Made by a program: the position numbers and the translations under genes. The notes beneath the pieces were generated by a model. It was given only the letters and a program-made list of their open reading frames with translations. It ran no database searches and was not told the DNA's origin. From the NCBI GenBank assembly GCA_018894105.1, contig CM032117.1, positions 40,404,501 to 40,468,500 on the forward strand: a stretch of 64,000 nt of DNA, in the 5' to 3' direction. Below, one piece after another: positions 9,489 to 20,660 of this stretch. The DNA comes from Jacaranda mimosifolia. Lineage: Eukaryota; Streptophyta; Magnoliopsida; Lamiales; Bignoniaceae. How positions within the stretch are numbered: position 1 is the first letter of the stretch; each line of letters starts with the position of its first letter.

Positions 9489-11813
9489 TTAAATTTCAAA
9501 CGCAAAGTTATTTGCAAAAGCAAACTCCTTTGCCAACTCATCTAATTTCTTCACCACCTTAAAGGCCTTTTTTTGTGCCTTTGTCAGGGGCTCTGCAGGT
9601 GGAGCCCCTGCAACTCCCTCAACCATAGGGGCCTCCACAGTTCCCTCTCTAGCATCATCCTCGTCGGCCTCAGGATACATTTGCAGCTGCTCGTCCAGAA
9701 CGGGACTAATACGATCCGTATCCTCTGCTCGAAAAGCGTAGACCAAGAACTCCATCTATCTGATTTTTCGAATGCATTTCGAGCATCTTCTAAGGAGAAA
9801 ACGACACTCGTATCCTGGAATGCTTAGCACAACATGAAGTACTACATGGCCTCTCACCGCATCAGAGGCAACTTCTTATAGAATCCTGCACGAGCCTCCT
9901 AGATCGCTGCATTTTGCCCAACTGTCCGACCAGACTCATAACCATGCTGCGCGTCCATCCTCGCTTGGTTGAGCTCGTCCATTTTGGTCTTTTCTTCAAT
10001 GGCGCCGACCAGTTGACTATCCTTCAACTGGAGCTAGCCCCATAGCCCCTCAACCTCTTTGTTTAATTCATCTACCCTCGTCTGTGAAGACTCAAGATGA
10101 GCCTTTAGGTTTTCTATGTCTTCGCCTTCCTGCAAGTACTCACGATCAGCTAAGGCCAGCTCCGACCTCCTGTAAAAATGGTAGCCTAATTGGCTCACCT
10201 GTAAAACAAAATTCATGTCAGGTGAATCATAATTAACCAAAAGAATAAAATAAAGAAAAACGTGAAGAGACATACTTATCGACCAGACCTTTACCATGTT
10301 AGAATGATAAGCCAGAGCTCTAAGTGCAGCGTCCTTGCTTAGTCCCATAAGTTTCTTTTGGTCGGACGAGAACAATTCGGCCATCATCACTTTCAAAGGA
10401 GCGGCCTCAACTAGCCTCACCGTCTCCATCGAGTATGAATTATACACTGCTATGCTCGACTTTGTCCCAAACCTCAATGACGGTAGTTTTGGCAAGTAGA
10501 ATTGCACATCGTCCCTGCACTGGCCGAACAAGTCTTACCCAGAGGGCTAACCCGACCCCGCAGTTTTTCCCTTTCCCTTTTCGGTCGCGGTTTTCTTTGG
10601 AGCAGGTCCAGCCTGCTCGACCTTAGGCTTCTTTCCCCGACCTACTGGGCTACATCCTATGGTTGCCACGGGCTGAGCTGGCGATGGAGTAGGCAACGGC
10701 GATGGTGTCATCGCCTCAGGTTGTGTTGCAGTGACCAGAGCAGCCCCTTGCTGCGCCACTGTAGCAAGACATCGTTGCTCGTTTCTCTTAGCCCTCGCCA
10801 AAGCTTTTACTCTCGAACGATTCATGGTCTCATCTCAATCTACTAAACAACACAAAAATAAAAGATTAAACTCGAGCAGAAAAAGCAGACAAACTAACCA
10901 ATAATCGACAACACTAACTACCTAGTCGATCGCTTGCTAGCAAGTCCAGCTAAGTTGGCGATAAGCCAGCTAACACCAAACTCCTCTCCTTGATAAACAC
11001 TGAGGCCTCCACCTGACCAAACTCAACCAAGTCCTGAATGAATGTATTGGTCCAGGTCGGAGCTAAGTTACTCGGCATCTCAACATGTCCCATCTACCAC
11101 CCCCTCAAAATATTGAAGCCCCCAGCGACTCGAACGCATAGATAATGTTTTTTCCACTCCTGCCCATAGGAAAAGGCCGGGGTGACAAGAAATTTCTAGC
11201 GGGGTTGAGCAGTAAGGTAATAAAAACTTGACTCATCGGTGCTACCCGACTTTCAGGACATTCGAAAGGTGGAAAAGGTTGGAGAAGTTTGCGAAGGTAG
11301 CAGGGTGGTCGAATATATGCATTAAACTGACAAAGTTATATATGGTCGATAAGCAATTTGGCAGCAGTTGGGTTATACACACTTCTAAACCCTTAAGCAA
11401 TTCAACTATAGGACCAGCTAAGGGGGACTAAAGACCACATCGAAAGGCATCCTCGAACACAGTTATTCCCCCGACTGGAGGTCGATGCATCCTACCAGAC
11501 GGTCTAGGCACTATAAGTTCATACTCCTTGGAGACATGGTATAGTTGCCTAATGCGCGACAGGTCGGCATGAGTTATTGTGGACACTATTTCACTATAGT
11601 GGTGTTGGGGGTGAATAGTCTACCACGCGACAATGGGGCCTGACTTGGCCCAACATCACCCCTTCCACCAGTGCGATCGTTGCTCAAGCCACTGGAACTT
11701 GAGCTATTATTGGACGAACTACTTGGCTCATCTGTTGAACCCCTAGGCCGATCAGAATGAGTAGCCTCACTATCCCCTCCCTGACTACCTTCAGAATCAG
11801 ATAAATGCAGCAT
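9489..11813 (-). pseudogene. Antisense ORF of the Tat/Retand element (Transposase_28-like, coiled coil)
   Basis: The minus strand holds a gene-like unit opposite to gag-pol. Its likely start at 11813 opens with MLHLSDSEGSQGG and a serine-rich low-complexity stretch. Next (11579-11330) comes a segment containing 'YELIVPRPSGRMHRPPVGG', 'FEDAFRCGL' and 'PIVELLKGL', which looks like the domain called 'putative gypsy-type transposon' (PF04195). Then a basic, proline-rich part (10825-10547), a helical region (10531-10034) with a charged coiled coil (RREL..LADREYLQEGEDIEN), and an acidic tail (9755-9489). Stops and shifts break it. Its role is unknown; such antisense ORFs are recorded in several Tat elements. 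Confidence 0.7.
10199..10275 (-). other. Probable intron in the antisense ORF
   Basis: On the minus strand a donor GTATGTCTC (10275 downward) and an acceptor TTTTGTTTTACAG (ending 10199) bound 77 bp of AT-rich, hydrophobic-reading sequence between two charged coding stretches. Removing it shifts the frame, which may mean a later indel in this decayed copy. An intron in this orientation would show that the antisense strand was once transcribed and spliced. Confidence 0.5.
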
Positions 11814-12175
11814 TTCTAGAGCAAAGGAGGAACGCGAATGAAAAATTGAGGAAAGGACTTACTCGTTGCCGATGAAGTATAAGGCACAAAATAATAGCAG
11901 GAAAAGCAATGGCTCAGAGCTCGACCAGACGCAAAGCGGTAAAAGTAAAAATTGACACTTTAAGCATACCTATTTATAGGCACCTGAGTGCGGCAAACAC
12001 AAGCAGTTGTAATAATGGCATAACCGCCATTCGGCACCACGCCCGACACTATGTAATTGTCGCATTAAATGCGCTAAACCCAGGTCGACTTTCAAAAACC
12101 CTCGTTGACGGACCATTGTATCCACTCACCAAACTACTCCCTAATCCTTCTCGTCAATATTCTCATTCAGAATTT

Positions 12176-12189
12176 GAAAGTGGGGGGGA
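12176..12189 (+). other. Polypurine tract
   Basis: GAAAGTGGGGGGGA lies four bases before the 3' LTR. It is the usual plus-strand primer of LTR elements. Confidence 0.75.
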
Positions 12190-12193
12190 CTCA

Positions 12194-12975
12194 TGATATA
12201 GGATGGCCCAAGAAGCCCAACCCAAAAGCTACAGATCCAAGAATATAGCATCAAGCCCATTTTATCCTTAGGGGCCCAACCGTGTCACCGACCCCAGTCG
12301 ACCAAGTCGGCCTCTACAGCCATTTGACCAGGCCGCGGACCTGAGCCAGATGCTCGACTCATCCGATCGTAACACTCGGCTGCCTTTGCTACTAATTGCC
12401 AACCCACAATAAGGTCGACCATATGGCCGACCAAGGAGGTTGACTAAGTGCGAAATCCTCTCTCAGCTACATTAAATGTCCTGACATGCGGCATACCTTC
12501 GTATTAAAGGCGCATGCCACCTCAGTACCACCCATACTGCCGCACCAGACAGGGGGTGCACCTACAATGTACTATTTTGTCTGTAAAACCTGGAGAGGCA
12601 GACACCTGGAATAGTACAGGAATGAGAGATGACTTAAAGCCCCTCATGCGAAGACAAGAACCCTCTTTGCATGCTAAGGGCATCTTAGACAAATCCCTCA
12701 CTGGGAGAAGGCTATAAATACCCTCTTTCTAGCCTCACTAAAGGTATGTCATTCTATATTACTAAGTCCTTACTCTGCTGCTCGTTATTCTAGTCGATCC
12801 TATACTGACTTGAGCGTCGGAGTGCTTTAGCCGATGACACCTCGGCTAGCCTGACTTTTGCTTGTGATTGTAGGACTCAGCCTAACCACTTGAGGAGTTT
12901 GATCACATGACCATCTCAGTCGACCCTCCAAGGTTCATCTCCAAATCAAGTTACAAGCAGTTTTCATCCTCATCA
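12194..12975 (+). repeat. 3' LTR
   Basis: It aligns with 2128-2918, begins TGATATAGGATGG and ends TCATCA. The TATA box is at 12713-12719. It keeps the terminal TG that the 5' LTR has lost. Many point differences between the two LTRs indicate an old insertion; counting them would date it. Confidence 0.9.
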
Positions 12976-12980
12976 GACAC

Positions 12981-13229
12981 AAATGCAATTGGTTGAGCTA
13001 CACAAGGCTTTTCAAAATCAACCAAGTCTCTCCCTTATCATAAATAAATTCAATTAATGGAATAAGTAAAAGGTTAACTATTTGTAAATTAAATCATAAA
13101 AAGGTGTGGACTCTACGACTGGCTAATTGATGAACCTATAAAGAATCACACGCAATAATTGAATAAGTCTATATCATTAATTAGATCTGATTAATTAATG
13201 GAGTTAAAAAAATTAATCTAAATAAATAA
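12981..13229. other. Unassigned AT-rich flank
   Basis: No coding potential or repeat end was recognised between the gypsy element and the Harbinger-end copy. It could be old host sequence or the continuation of the element into which the gypsy element inserted. Confidence 0.4.
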
Positions 13230-14473
13230 AGGGTCTATTTAGTTGTAAAATTTTAATTACTAATATCTTGTACGATTTTATATTTTAATTAAACATTTTA
13301 AAATATATTTTAAAAAAATCTAGGGGCCTCTTCTTTTGTATTTTGGGTATTTTTTGGAAAATATTTTGGGAGAATGAGTTTTTGGGAGAAAGAATATTGA
13401 AGAATGTGTCAAGCGCTTCTTTTTGTTTTGGAAAAATAGAGAAAATGAATTGAGAATGAATTATTTGTTTATTTGTGTTTTGGGGGAAACAAACTTTACC
13501 GTAGATATCAAATGTGGGTTTGTAGGGTGAAAGTGATTTTTTTATATAATGTATGTATGTATATTTATAGTTAGATGATGATGTGTGTGTAATAATTGAA
13601 ATATAATTGCAATGAAATTATGTGTAATTAATTTATTTTGACATTTTATATTTTATTTAAATTCAAAAATAACATATGATATATTACTTCGCATAAAGTA
13701 TTCATTAATTAAAAATAAACTAATTAGTAATAAATTTAAATTAAACTATTAATAATAGTTGGTAATAAATCAAACTAATTATTTAAATTTAACTTTATTC
13801 AATTAATAAAATAAACATATTATTATTTTAATCATTATATTAAACATATTAATATATTAAAAATTAAAATATGGGATCAAAATATATATATATGCACTAT
13901 TTATTGATATAAAATATTTTTTAATAGGCGACAATTTTTAGTTGATTAATTAAATTAATTTTAATAATGCATAATTAGATAATATATAATTTATGAATAA
14001 ACCCAAAATTATTTTAATTGTAATGTATTAAATTACTGTATTATTATAATTATTCAAAAATGCAATAGATAATTAAATTAAATATGTGGTGTAATTTTTT
14101 ATTATATTAAATAAATTAGGGTTAATTGTAGTCACCCCCCAACTTGTGGTCTCCTTTGCACATTGTCCCCCCAACCATTGTCGATGCGTAATTTTACCAC
14201 CTATGGAATCCAACAAGAATATTCCGTTTCCTTCAGCCCACATGCCCAATGTTCATTTGTTAGATTCCATCGCAAATGAGCAAATGTAGTGTCTGAGGAC
14301 ATTTTAATTAGTTCAGGTGGTAAAATTGCACACCGACAATGGTTGGGGGGGGCAATGTGCAAAGGAGGCCACAGGTTGGGGGTGACTGCAATTAACCGAA
14401 TAAATTAATAGGCATTAATGATTGTTTATTATATTTATTTTAATTGAATTTAATGGTTCCGTTATATTAATAT
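13230..14473 (-). repeat. Harbinger 3'-end segment, copy a (with about 90 bp of shared flank)
   Basis: This segment is collinear with 23915-24910, apart from one MITE insertion. The Harbinger-like end starts at 13323 (GGGGCCTCTTCTTTTG) after CTA. The 90 bp before it (13230-13322) also match the other copy, so the unit is a duplicated locus and not two independent transposon insertions. Similarity stops at about 14473, where pararetroviral sequence begins. It is non-coding. Confidence 0.75.
14119..14398. mobile_element. 280-bp Mutator-like foldback MITE
   Basis: Long terminal inverted repeats of about 85 bp start GGGTTAATTGTAGTCACC on the left and, reverse-complemented, CGGTTAATTGCAGTCACC on the right. 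The flanking 9-bp duplication AATAAATTA lies at 14110-14118 and 14399-14407. The paralogous segment near 24840-24850 has a single AATAAATTA, the empty site, which fixes the ends exactly. The 9-bp duplication suggests Mutator-type mobilisation. Confidence 0.9.
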
Positions 14474-15074
14474 TCCTTTAAAGGAATATTCAAGATATAT
14501 AACATGAATAGTTGTTCAATAGATAAAATAGGAATATTTGTAAAATAAGCAATAAAATTTTCAGAAGATTTGGTAAATGAACTTACTTGTATAAAATTTG
14601 CACAACAGATTACAAGATTGGCTTTGTTTGCTACAATGTAACTTTGGAATGGACAAATTTGGTCAAGTACAATTTGTAAGGACGTTTTACAAAATAATTA
14701 GTATAAGAATGGACTAAAATTATTGGGAATTGATGGAAGCTTGATAAAATTGATAAAATCTCCAAGACTAACTGATGCCTTTGCCTGCTTTGGTTTTTCT
14801 ATTTATAGATAAATTCTCAGACTTGAACTCCAAATATAAATTAGTGAAGTTGCTACTTCTGTATTATTAGCCTTCAGTAATTGTCCTTGGATTAATTTTT
14901 GCTTTATTTGTCTGGATGGCTTCTTGCTTTTTCTCTCTTGCTTTTGCTTGATTGTCTTTCATGATAAGGAATCTTTTGCTTTTTGAAAGTTTTGTCTCCA
15001 ATAATTCTTCGGACTTCAAAACATGATTTTGGAATCTAAATAATTATCTTTGCCACTGTTTTGTCACAATTCAA
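14474..15074 (-). other. Non-coding end of the pararetrovirus with candidate promoter
   Basis: There is no coding potential. It follows the last viral reading frame, where the pregenomic RNA promoter of caulimovirids usually lies. A TATAAAT box on the minus strand at 14801-14807 is the only candidate signal seen. No tRNA-Met-type primer site was found here or at the other end. Confidence 0.45.
14801..14807 (-). promoter_or_regulatory. Candidate viral TATA box
   Basis: CTATAAATAG on the minus strand, about 270 bp after the end of the last viral frame. The position fits a pregenomic promoter, but no other promoter element was recognised. Confidence 0.35.
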
Positions 15075-16273
15075 AGAAATCATCCTCTATTTCTTCGCAA
15101 TTGAAGGTTGGTATGTCTATGTCTTCAACAGCTCTTGATGTCCCTTTATTTGGTGGAGATCTTACTTCTTGATTAATTCTTTTTTGTAGTTTTGCCATTG
15201 GAGACATCATTTCTTGCGGAGTAGTAGTTTGTGCAATAGCTACTTAGAGTTGTTGTTTTGTCATTTGAAACTATTCTTGGTCTTTTGATGCTGATAATTT
15301 CTTGGTAAATTTAGAATGGTGCTTAATCCATGTTTGAATTACTGGGATTTTACAGTTGTCATGATTGGTGTTCTTCCACCACTTGATTTTTTGCTTTTTT
15401 TGCTAAACAGGGAATTCCATTCAACTTTGTGATAAATGGCTCTATCGAGAGAATCCATTAGCATTGAAATTGTGTCACGAAGAGATAGAGCAGAGATGTA
15501 TTTGTTCTGTGACTTGGAATTACAATATTAGCTTTAAAAAATTCAAAACTTTTTAAAACTTTCGGGGGAAATATCACCTTATTTGAACCCAAATGTTCCC
15601 ACTGTGATAGGAACCAAAAGGAAACAGATATTTGTACAGACTTTCAAAATAAAAGAAATAAGATAAAGAAAATTGCTCATTTCGGAAAAATAAGAATTTT
15701 CACCAGGCATCAATATAATCCTAATAAGTATAACTTGGAGGATTATACTGAATTGAAAATTTTCTTGTTTTGAAAGGATTACCATATTGTGTTGGAGTAA
15801 TGATTTTCGAAATTTGGATTTTCTTAAAAATAAATTTTTTAGAAGTTTCTTAGTCAAAATTTTCAGTTATTTCAGTGGACTCAGTGTCTACTAAAATAAA
15901 CTCATAGAATTTTTGTGTTTTTCTTGGACCATGAGGGATACAAAAGTAATCCCTACTAGAACTTTGCTGCTATTTTTCTCGGATTTGTCTCACTATTGAT
16001 CCATTCTGGTTCTAAGAAACAATCAAACCAAAAATATTCAGTAAGAGTATAATCATCAATTTTGCCAATAGATGAACAAAAGGATCGGGATTTTGGGGAA
16101 TCAGAACTTTGGACTTTTTGTTTATATGTTTGAGGTGTTGCTTGTCTGGGAGAAATAGGATTGGCTAATGGAGAAAATTTGTTGTAATATGGTGAGTTTG
16201 TAGAAAATTGGCTCAAATTGACTAAACTTGGTCTTGGGTTTGATGTATTTTTTGGATTTCTTGGAGATGGCAT
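15075..16273 (-). pseudogene. Second reading frame of the pararetrovirus, function unknown
   Basis: A possible start at 16273 opens with MPSPRNPKNTSNPRPS. A proline/serine/lysine-rich segment comes first, then a more conserved-looking region around 16090-15960 with 'TLTEYFWFDCFLEPEWIN' and 'NPRKIAAKF'. After stops, further traces run to 15075, including 'KKIQISKIITP' near 15830-15790 and an acidic end reading FNCEEIEDDFFEL. The aromatic-rich composition is unlike a retroelement enzyme. It lies after RNase H, where some endogenous caulimovirids have an extra ORF. Stops and frameshifts are present, and no function is proposed. Confidence 0.55.
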
Positions 16274-16329
16274 CTTTGCTAGAGCATAAGATTCTTTGGT
16301 ACATTTTTTTTTTTGGGTGTGGAGGTTGA

Positions 16330-16840
16330 GGATTTGTCAACCATTGCCCTGTAAAAATTCTCTTGTAAGGAAATATGGAATAGAATTTTGTGATCTTTTG
16401 ATTTATTCAATATCAAAATAAAAAATAGATAAAATGGCTTGCCATCTGACGAAAATTTGCTTTGAATCAATGTTTTTGACATCTTTTGTTAAAACTTATT
16501 TTGCACATTTTTAAAAGAAATTTTTTATTTAAAAAATCATCTTGGAATTTTGTGATACATAATACTATAGAAAGAATTTATTTTTAGTAGTAGAATAATT
16601 TTGTTGTGCCTCCTTCCAAATGCTTGAGTGGTATCTAACTATGTGTTCTTTGTCATCTATAATTTGTATTAGAACTCCTCCATAACCTATTTCAGAAGCA
16701 TCCGTTTGTACTATTCTTGGGGATCTTTGTCTACATATATTTAAACAAGGTAGTTTTTTAACTTTGTTTTTAATTTCTATAACTATTTTAGTATGATTAT
16801 CAGTCCAAAGCTTAGGATTTTTCTTAGATCTCACAAACAA
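16330..16840 (-). pseudogene. Pararetroviral RNase H (broken)
   Basis: The visible start reads IVQTDASEIGYGGVL near 16730-16685, with the catalytic 'TDAS' aspartate, then 'NYSTTKNKFF', where the usual 'YST.E.E' glutamate is replaced by lysine. Beyond a stop near 16564 the domain goes on out of frame with 'NIDSKQIFVRWQ' and ends 'FLTREFLQG' near 16345. It would degrade the RNA template during reverse transcription. It lies directly after RT, as in all caulimovirids. Confidence 0.75.
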
Positions 16841-17505
16841 GGGTTTGCAAATTTGTCTAAAATTTGGAAAGAAATCACTAACATAATTAAGAGATTCTAA
16901 AAACCTTTGTAATTACCTTTTGTCTTTAATTTCATTTGGAAAATTTTCTCCAGAAGTTAATGCTCTTTGTATAGGATTAATTGTTCCTTTATCAATTTGG
17001 TGTCCTAAAAATCTAATATTGGTCTAGAAGAGTTTTATCTTTTTAGCAGATACAACTAATCCATTTTGTTTAATAATTTTAACAAATTTGTAAAGGTGCT
17101 TCTAGTGTTGGTCAATAGAATTACTAAAAACTAATACATCATCTATGTAGACTATAGTAAAGTTTGTATAAGGGTTAATGTTATCATTCATAATTTTCTA
17201 AAATTCTGAGGGAGCATTCTTAAGACCAAAAGGCATAATATTCCATTCAAATTGGCCAAATGGTACGGTGAAGGTAGTTTTATATCTATCTTTTTCTTTA
17301 ATTTGAATTTGCCAAAAGCTTGATTTCATGTCAAACTTAGAGAATACTTTTGCATTAGATAGTCTTTTAATCAAATCCTGTTTGCTAGGAATAGAATATC
17401 TTATCCATTTCCAAGCTTTGTTTAAAGATTTGTAATTTATGACTAGTTTGGGAACTTCTCTTTCAATTTCAGCTTGTTTTTGTAGATAAAATGCAGAGCA
17501 TGACC
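16841..17505 (-). pseudogene. Pararetroviral reverse transcriptase, C-terminal part
   Basis: The reading on the minus strand from 17505 runs 'RSCSAFYLQKQAEIER', 'LVINYKSLN', 'FSKFDMKSSFWQIQI' (motif A), 'NIMPFGLKNAPSEF' (motif B) and, after a stop near 17198, 'YIDDVLVFSN' with the YIDD active site at 17138-17149. 'FLGHQIDKG' follows. The active site is intact, but stops separate the parts. The N-terminal part of the same domain is at 19692-19925, on the other side of the 2.2-kb insertion. Confidence 0.85.
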
Positions 17506-19691
17506 TGTTGGAATAATTCCCCGCGGCCAATTAGATTGACATGTAAACTATTTCACTTGTGATACAATCTTGGTTGAATGATATTCTTATCAAATGGTCA
17601 TCTTCATCTTATGCTTATTTTACGTAACTAGCATTTGGTTGAAGCCTCTAAATCACACATGACCATGGGACTTGGTTATAAACTCGATGGTGATCATGAA
17701 ATAAGTCTCTACAATCGTGATTTTAAATATTTCAAGTCATAGAATCTTGTAAGATGTGGCATCTAAGATTCAAATAGACTTGTACTAACGATGCATAAAT
17801 TTAAGGAGTTGGATATTGCTCTGTTTCATGAGCAATCCATGTTAGACGTGAGTGCATGTTAGTGGGTGCTTGTTAGAGAACAAGTTCATTGAAATCCGCC
17901 CGGAGAATCCACTAGATAGTCGGAGTGGCAAGTTCTCCAGCTTAAGCTAGTGCATATGACTAGCCCTTGACCTGAGGATCCATGGTAACTTTATATTTAG
18001 TTATACTTTGACTCTTCACCGACCACGTAGCGGGTCATCCGGGTTGAGATTGGATATGAGCTACTTAGATATAGAGGTTTGTGAGATCCAAGATGGAATC
18101 CGTCTTCTCATCATTGTGAAGGGCGAGTGCATCTTTATGTATTCTATAATGATTGATTCCAAGAAATCTTTGCGCAAGGTAGTATGACAATTTGAAAAAT
18201 GAGTTTTCCAAAGATGGTGTCATAAAGGGGAATCGAACATTAGAATTAGAAACATAGTTATCGAGGCTATTAGGGAGCTAACAAATATCTTGCCCTAAGC
18301 CTCTTTCGGGAGATAAGAGATGGAAGGACCATATTTGTATGGCAAGCGACATATTCTTTAATCCAATTAGTTGGGGCTCCATTGGGCTTGTTGCTAGACA
18401 TCGACTATGGAGATTGAGTATTCTTCGATTAATGGAGATTAATTGAAAGAGTTATTAGTCTAAAGGAGTTTAAACTAATGTGAATATTTTAATATTCAAA
18501 ATATAACAATGAGTTATGAACCCATGTCCAATGAATGGATGAACCTAATGGATCACACACAAAAGCCTAAAGGAAGTTCTACTTAATTGGAGGAATTTTC
18601 TCAAAAGTTAGAAAATTCACCTAGGCGGTTTTGGAGAAGAATTTGATTGACTATTTTTTGGTCATGTTGGATTGATTAATTTAAATGTTAAATTAATCAA
18701 AATAATTTAAGGAGTTACATTAGACCAATTAAATTAAGGAGTTAATTTAATTTGTGCCATGTGGCTATTAATTAGTTAAGTTAATGCCTATTAACTTAAA
18801 AAGTTAAGTTAATTGACTTAAGGAGTTAAGTCAAACCAATTAATTAAATTAAAGAGTTAATTTAATTAAAATTAGTATTTTAATTTTGGATGAAAAATCA
18901 AATGAAGAGTTCATTTGAAATTAATTTAGAATTAATTTGCATTACATTTCATAAGATGAAATGTAGATGCTAATTAAATGCAAATGCATGTGAATTTCAC
19001 ATTAATTCACATGCAAGTTGGCAATTTGCTAACCAAGCATGGAAGGTGTGATGCCAACTAGCATCACACCATCCTCTCTAAAAATACAAGTGGCCGGCCA
19101 TTAGATGGTAATTTAACCCTAGATTCCCTTTTCCCCTCCAAAAAAGTATGATTTTTCATGTGTTGAAGCTTCACACCTCTCCAAACACTCTCCTTCTCCA
19201 ATTCCTCTCAAAACCTCCACTCTCTCACATTCATCCTCTCATTGTCTAGCAGATTTGAGACTGATTAGAGCTGACTTTGGGTGTGTGGATTATTACATTA
19301 GAGGTCCAACACTTGGGGGACTCATTGCTCCTTGATGATCCTTTGTTGTCCAGTTATTTTCGTGGCAGATTTAAAGGACTTTGGAAGTTCTGATTTGCAT
19401 GAAATTTTTACAGCATCTTCCTTGCTGTGTGGTGGTACTCTGCCAAATTTGAGCATTTTTGGAGTTGTGGAATGCATCCAAACATTGATCGCTTCTACTG
19501 TGCGCGAGTTGCTCCATTGAATAGTGCATTGGAGTCTTTTTCCTCTTGCCTTTGGATTTAGCATTCAAGGTAAATTTTCTGAACTTAAATCCTTATTATA
19601 AGCATGATTAGATCCTTGGAGTGGAGTAGCTAAGTTATATTTAGCCCTTTTATGGTTTATATTTTGGATCATTAGCCTACTTCTACTTTTA
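17506..19691 (+). mobile_element. 2.2-kb LTR-like insertion (probable solo LTR) in the viral RT
   Basis: It is flanked on both sides by TGACC (17501-17505 and 19692-19696), a 5-bp target duplication. Removing the insertion and one copy rejoins the RT reading across the junction. It begins TGTTGGAATAATTCC, a common LTR start, and ends ...CTTTTA, where TA would be a decayed CA. A possible promoter, TCTCTAAAAATAC, lies near 19075. No gag or pol was found, so a solo LTR is likelier than a full element. Frames inside (for example 19322-19564) look random. Confidence 0.7.
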
Positions 19692-19925
19692 TGACCAAGG
19701 AGATTTGCTGGGTCTAATTAATTTTTTATTTAATAATTCATTAATTTTTTTTTACAAAATTCTGATAACTCTTGATTCATTTGGATTGGTCTAACTATAG
19801 TAGGTATTTTTGACTCATCAAATTTTTCTACATATGGTAATGTTACTGTATGTTTCTTTCTATCCCAAAATGCATTTGGTATTTCTGAGCATATTTATTT
19901 TTCTAAATTCTATTGAAATCCTTTT
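19692..19925 (-). pseudogene. Pararetroviral reverse transcriptase, N-terminal part
   Basis: The minus strand from about 19880 reads 'IPNAFWDRKKHTVTLPY', 'PIQMNQELSEFCK' and 'IRPSKSPWS', a conserved run at the start of caulimovirid RT. The last residue abuts the insertion at 17506-19691, and reading resumes at 17505. One or two stops are present. Confidence 0.8.
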
Positions 19926-20192
19926 ATTTTTTGTTGAAATTCTTCTTTGTTAATATTTTCTTCTAATTTTTTATAAGTAATTTCTTCTTTTTAAAATTTA
20001 ATTTGCTTTTCTTTGTTTTTTAATATTGAATTTTCTTCTAATGTTTTAATATCTCTTTCTTTAACAGGAAATTGAAATTTAAATAATATTTTTTGTCCCA
20101 AAGTTCAGCTATGTATACCTTGGCTATCAACAGTAATAGGATATAACATTTGTAAGAATGGATTTCCTAGAATAACAGGAGTGTTTTTATTC

Positions 20193-20660
20193 TTAATTAA
20201 TACAAAACTTGTTTTGCAACATAACATGTGCATTGGATAATTTATAGTTTACTAGTAATTTTGAAGAATTGGCAATTGATAATTTTTCTTTAGTTTTTTC
20301 AAAGAATTTTGTAGGAACTAAGCCTTCTAATATACAATTCATATTTGCTCCAAAATCCATTAAGGCTATAGTTTCTAATTTACAATTTTGGATTTTTATT
20401 GTGATTTTTACATACCATTTTTGGTAACTTATTCTTGATATTGCATTTATATAGGTGTCTTCTTCTGAAGTTATATTTTCTTCTTTATTATCTTCAAAAT
20501 TTTCTTGTTGTATTTTGTCTTTTAATTTTAATAATAATATATCCTGCTTTATTTCATGATTTTCTCTTTTTGGTATTGAAAATTCTTTTTTGAGAATTTT
20601 AACTTCTTCTTGAAGTTCACTAATTGTTATTTTTTGTGGTTTAGCTTTAAACATATCCAT
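20193..20660 (-). pseudogene. Pararetroviral aspartic protease region
   Basis: This 155-residue open stretch has a lysine/glutamate-rich, probably coiled, N-terminal half, then 'ALMDFGANMNCI' at about 20335-20366. That is the protease active site, but with D-F-G in place of the required D-T-G or D-S-G. It would process the polyprotein. It lies between the zinc finger and RT, the expected place. The phenylalanine substitution alone would inactivate it. Confidence 0.75.

Larger units (their letters stand above)
2128..12975 (+). mobile_element. Full-length Tat/Retand-like Ty3/gypsy retrotransposon (inactive)
   Basis: This 10.8-kb element has two LTRs of about 790 and 782 bp, a primer site, a polypurine tract, and gag-pol in the order Gag, protease, RT, RNase H, second RNase H, integrase. 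It also has a 3.7-kb 3' region with an 87-bp tandem array and an antisense ORF. The second RNase H, the 'GGCGCCGTCT' primer site and the antisense ORF place it in the Tat group; tandem repeats plus an antisense ORF in the 3' region recall Retand. The coding regions carry many stops and frameshifts, and the catalytic residues of RT and integrase are altered, so it cannot move by itself. Confidence 0.9.

Noticed and set aside
19322..19568. Overlapping open frames on both strands near 19330-19568
   Set aside because: They are inside the LTR-like insertion and show no motif; frames on opposite strands over the same bases suggest chance.
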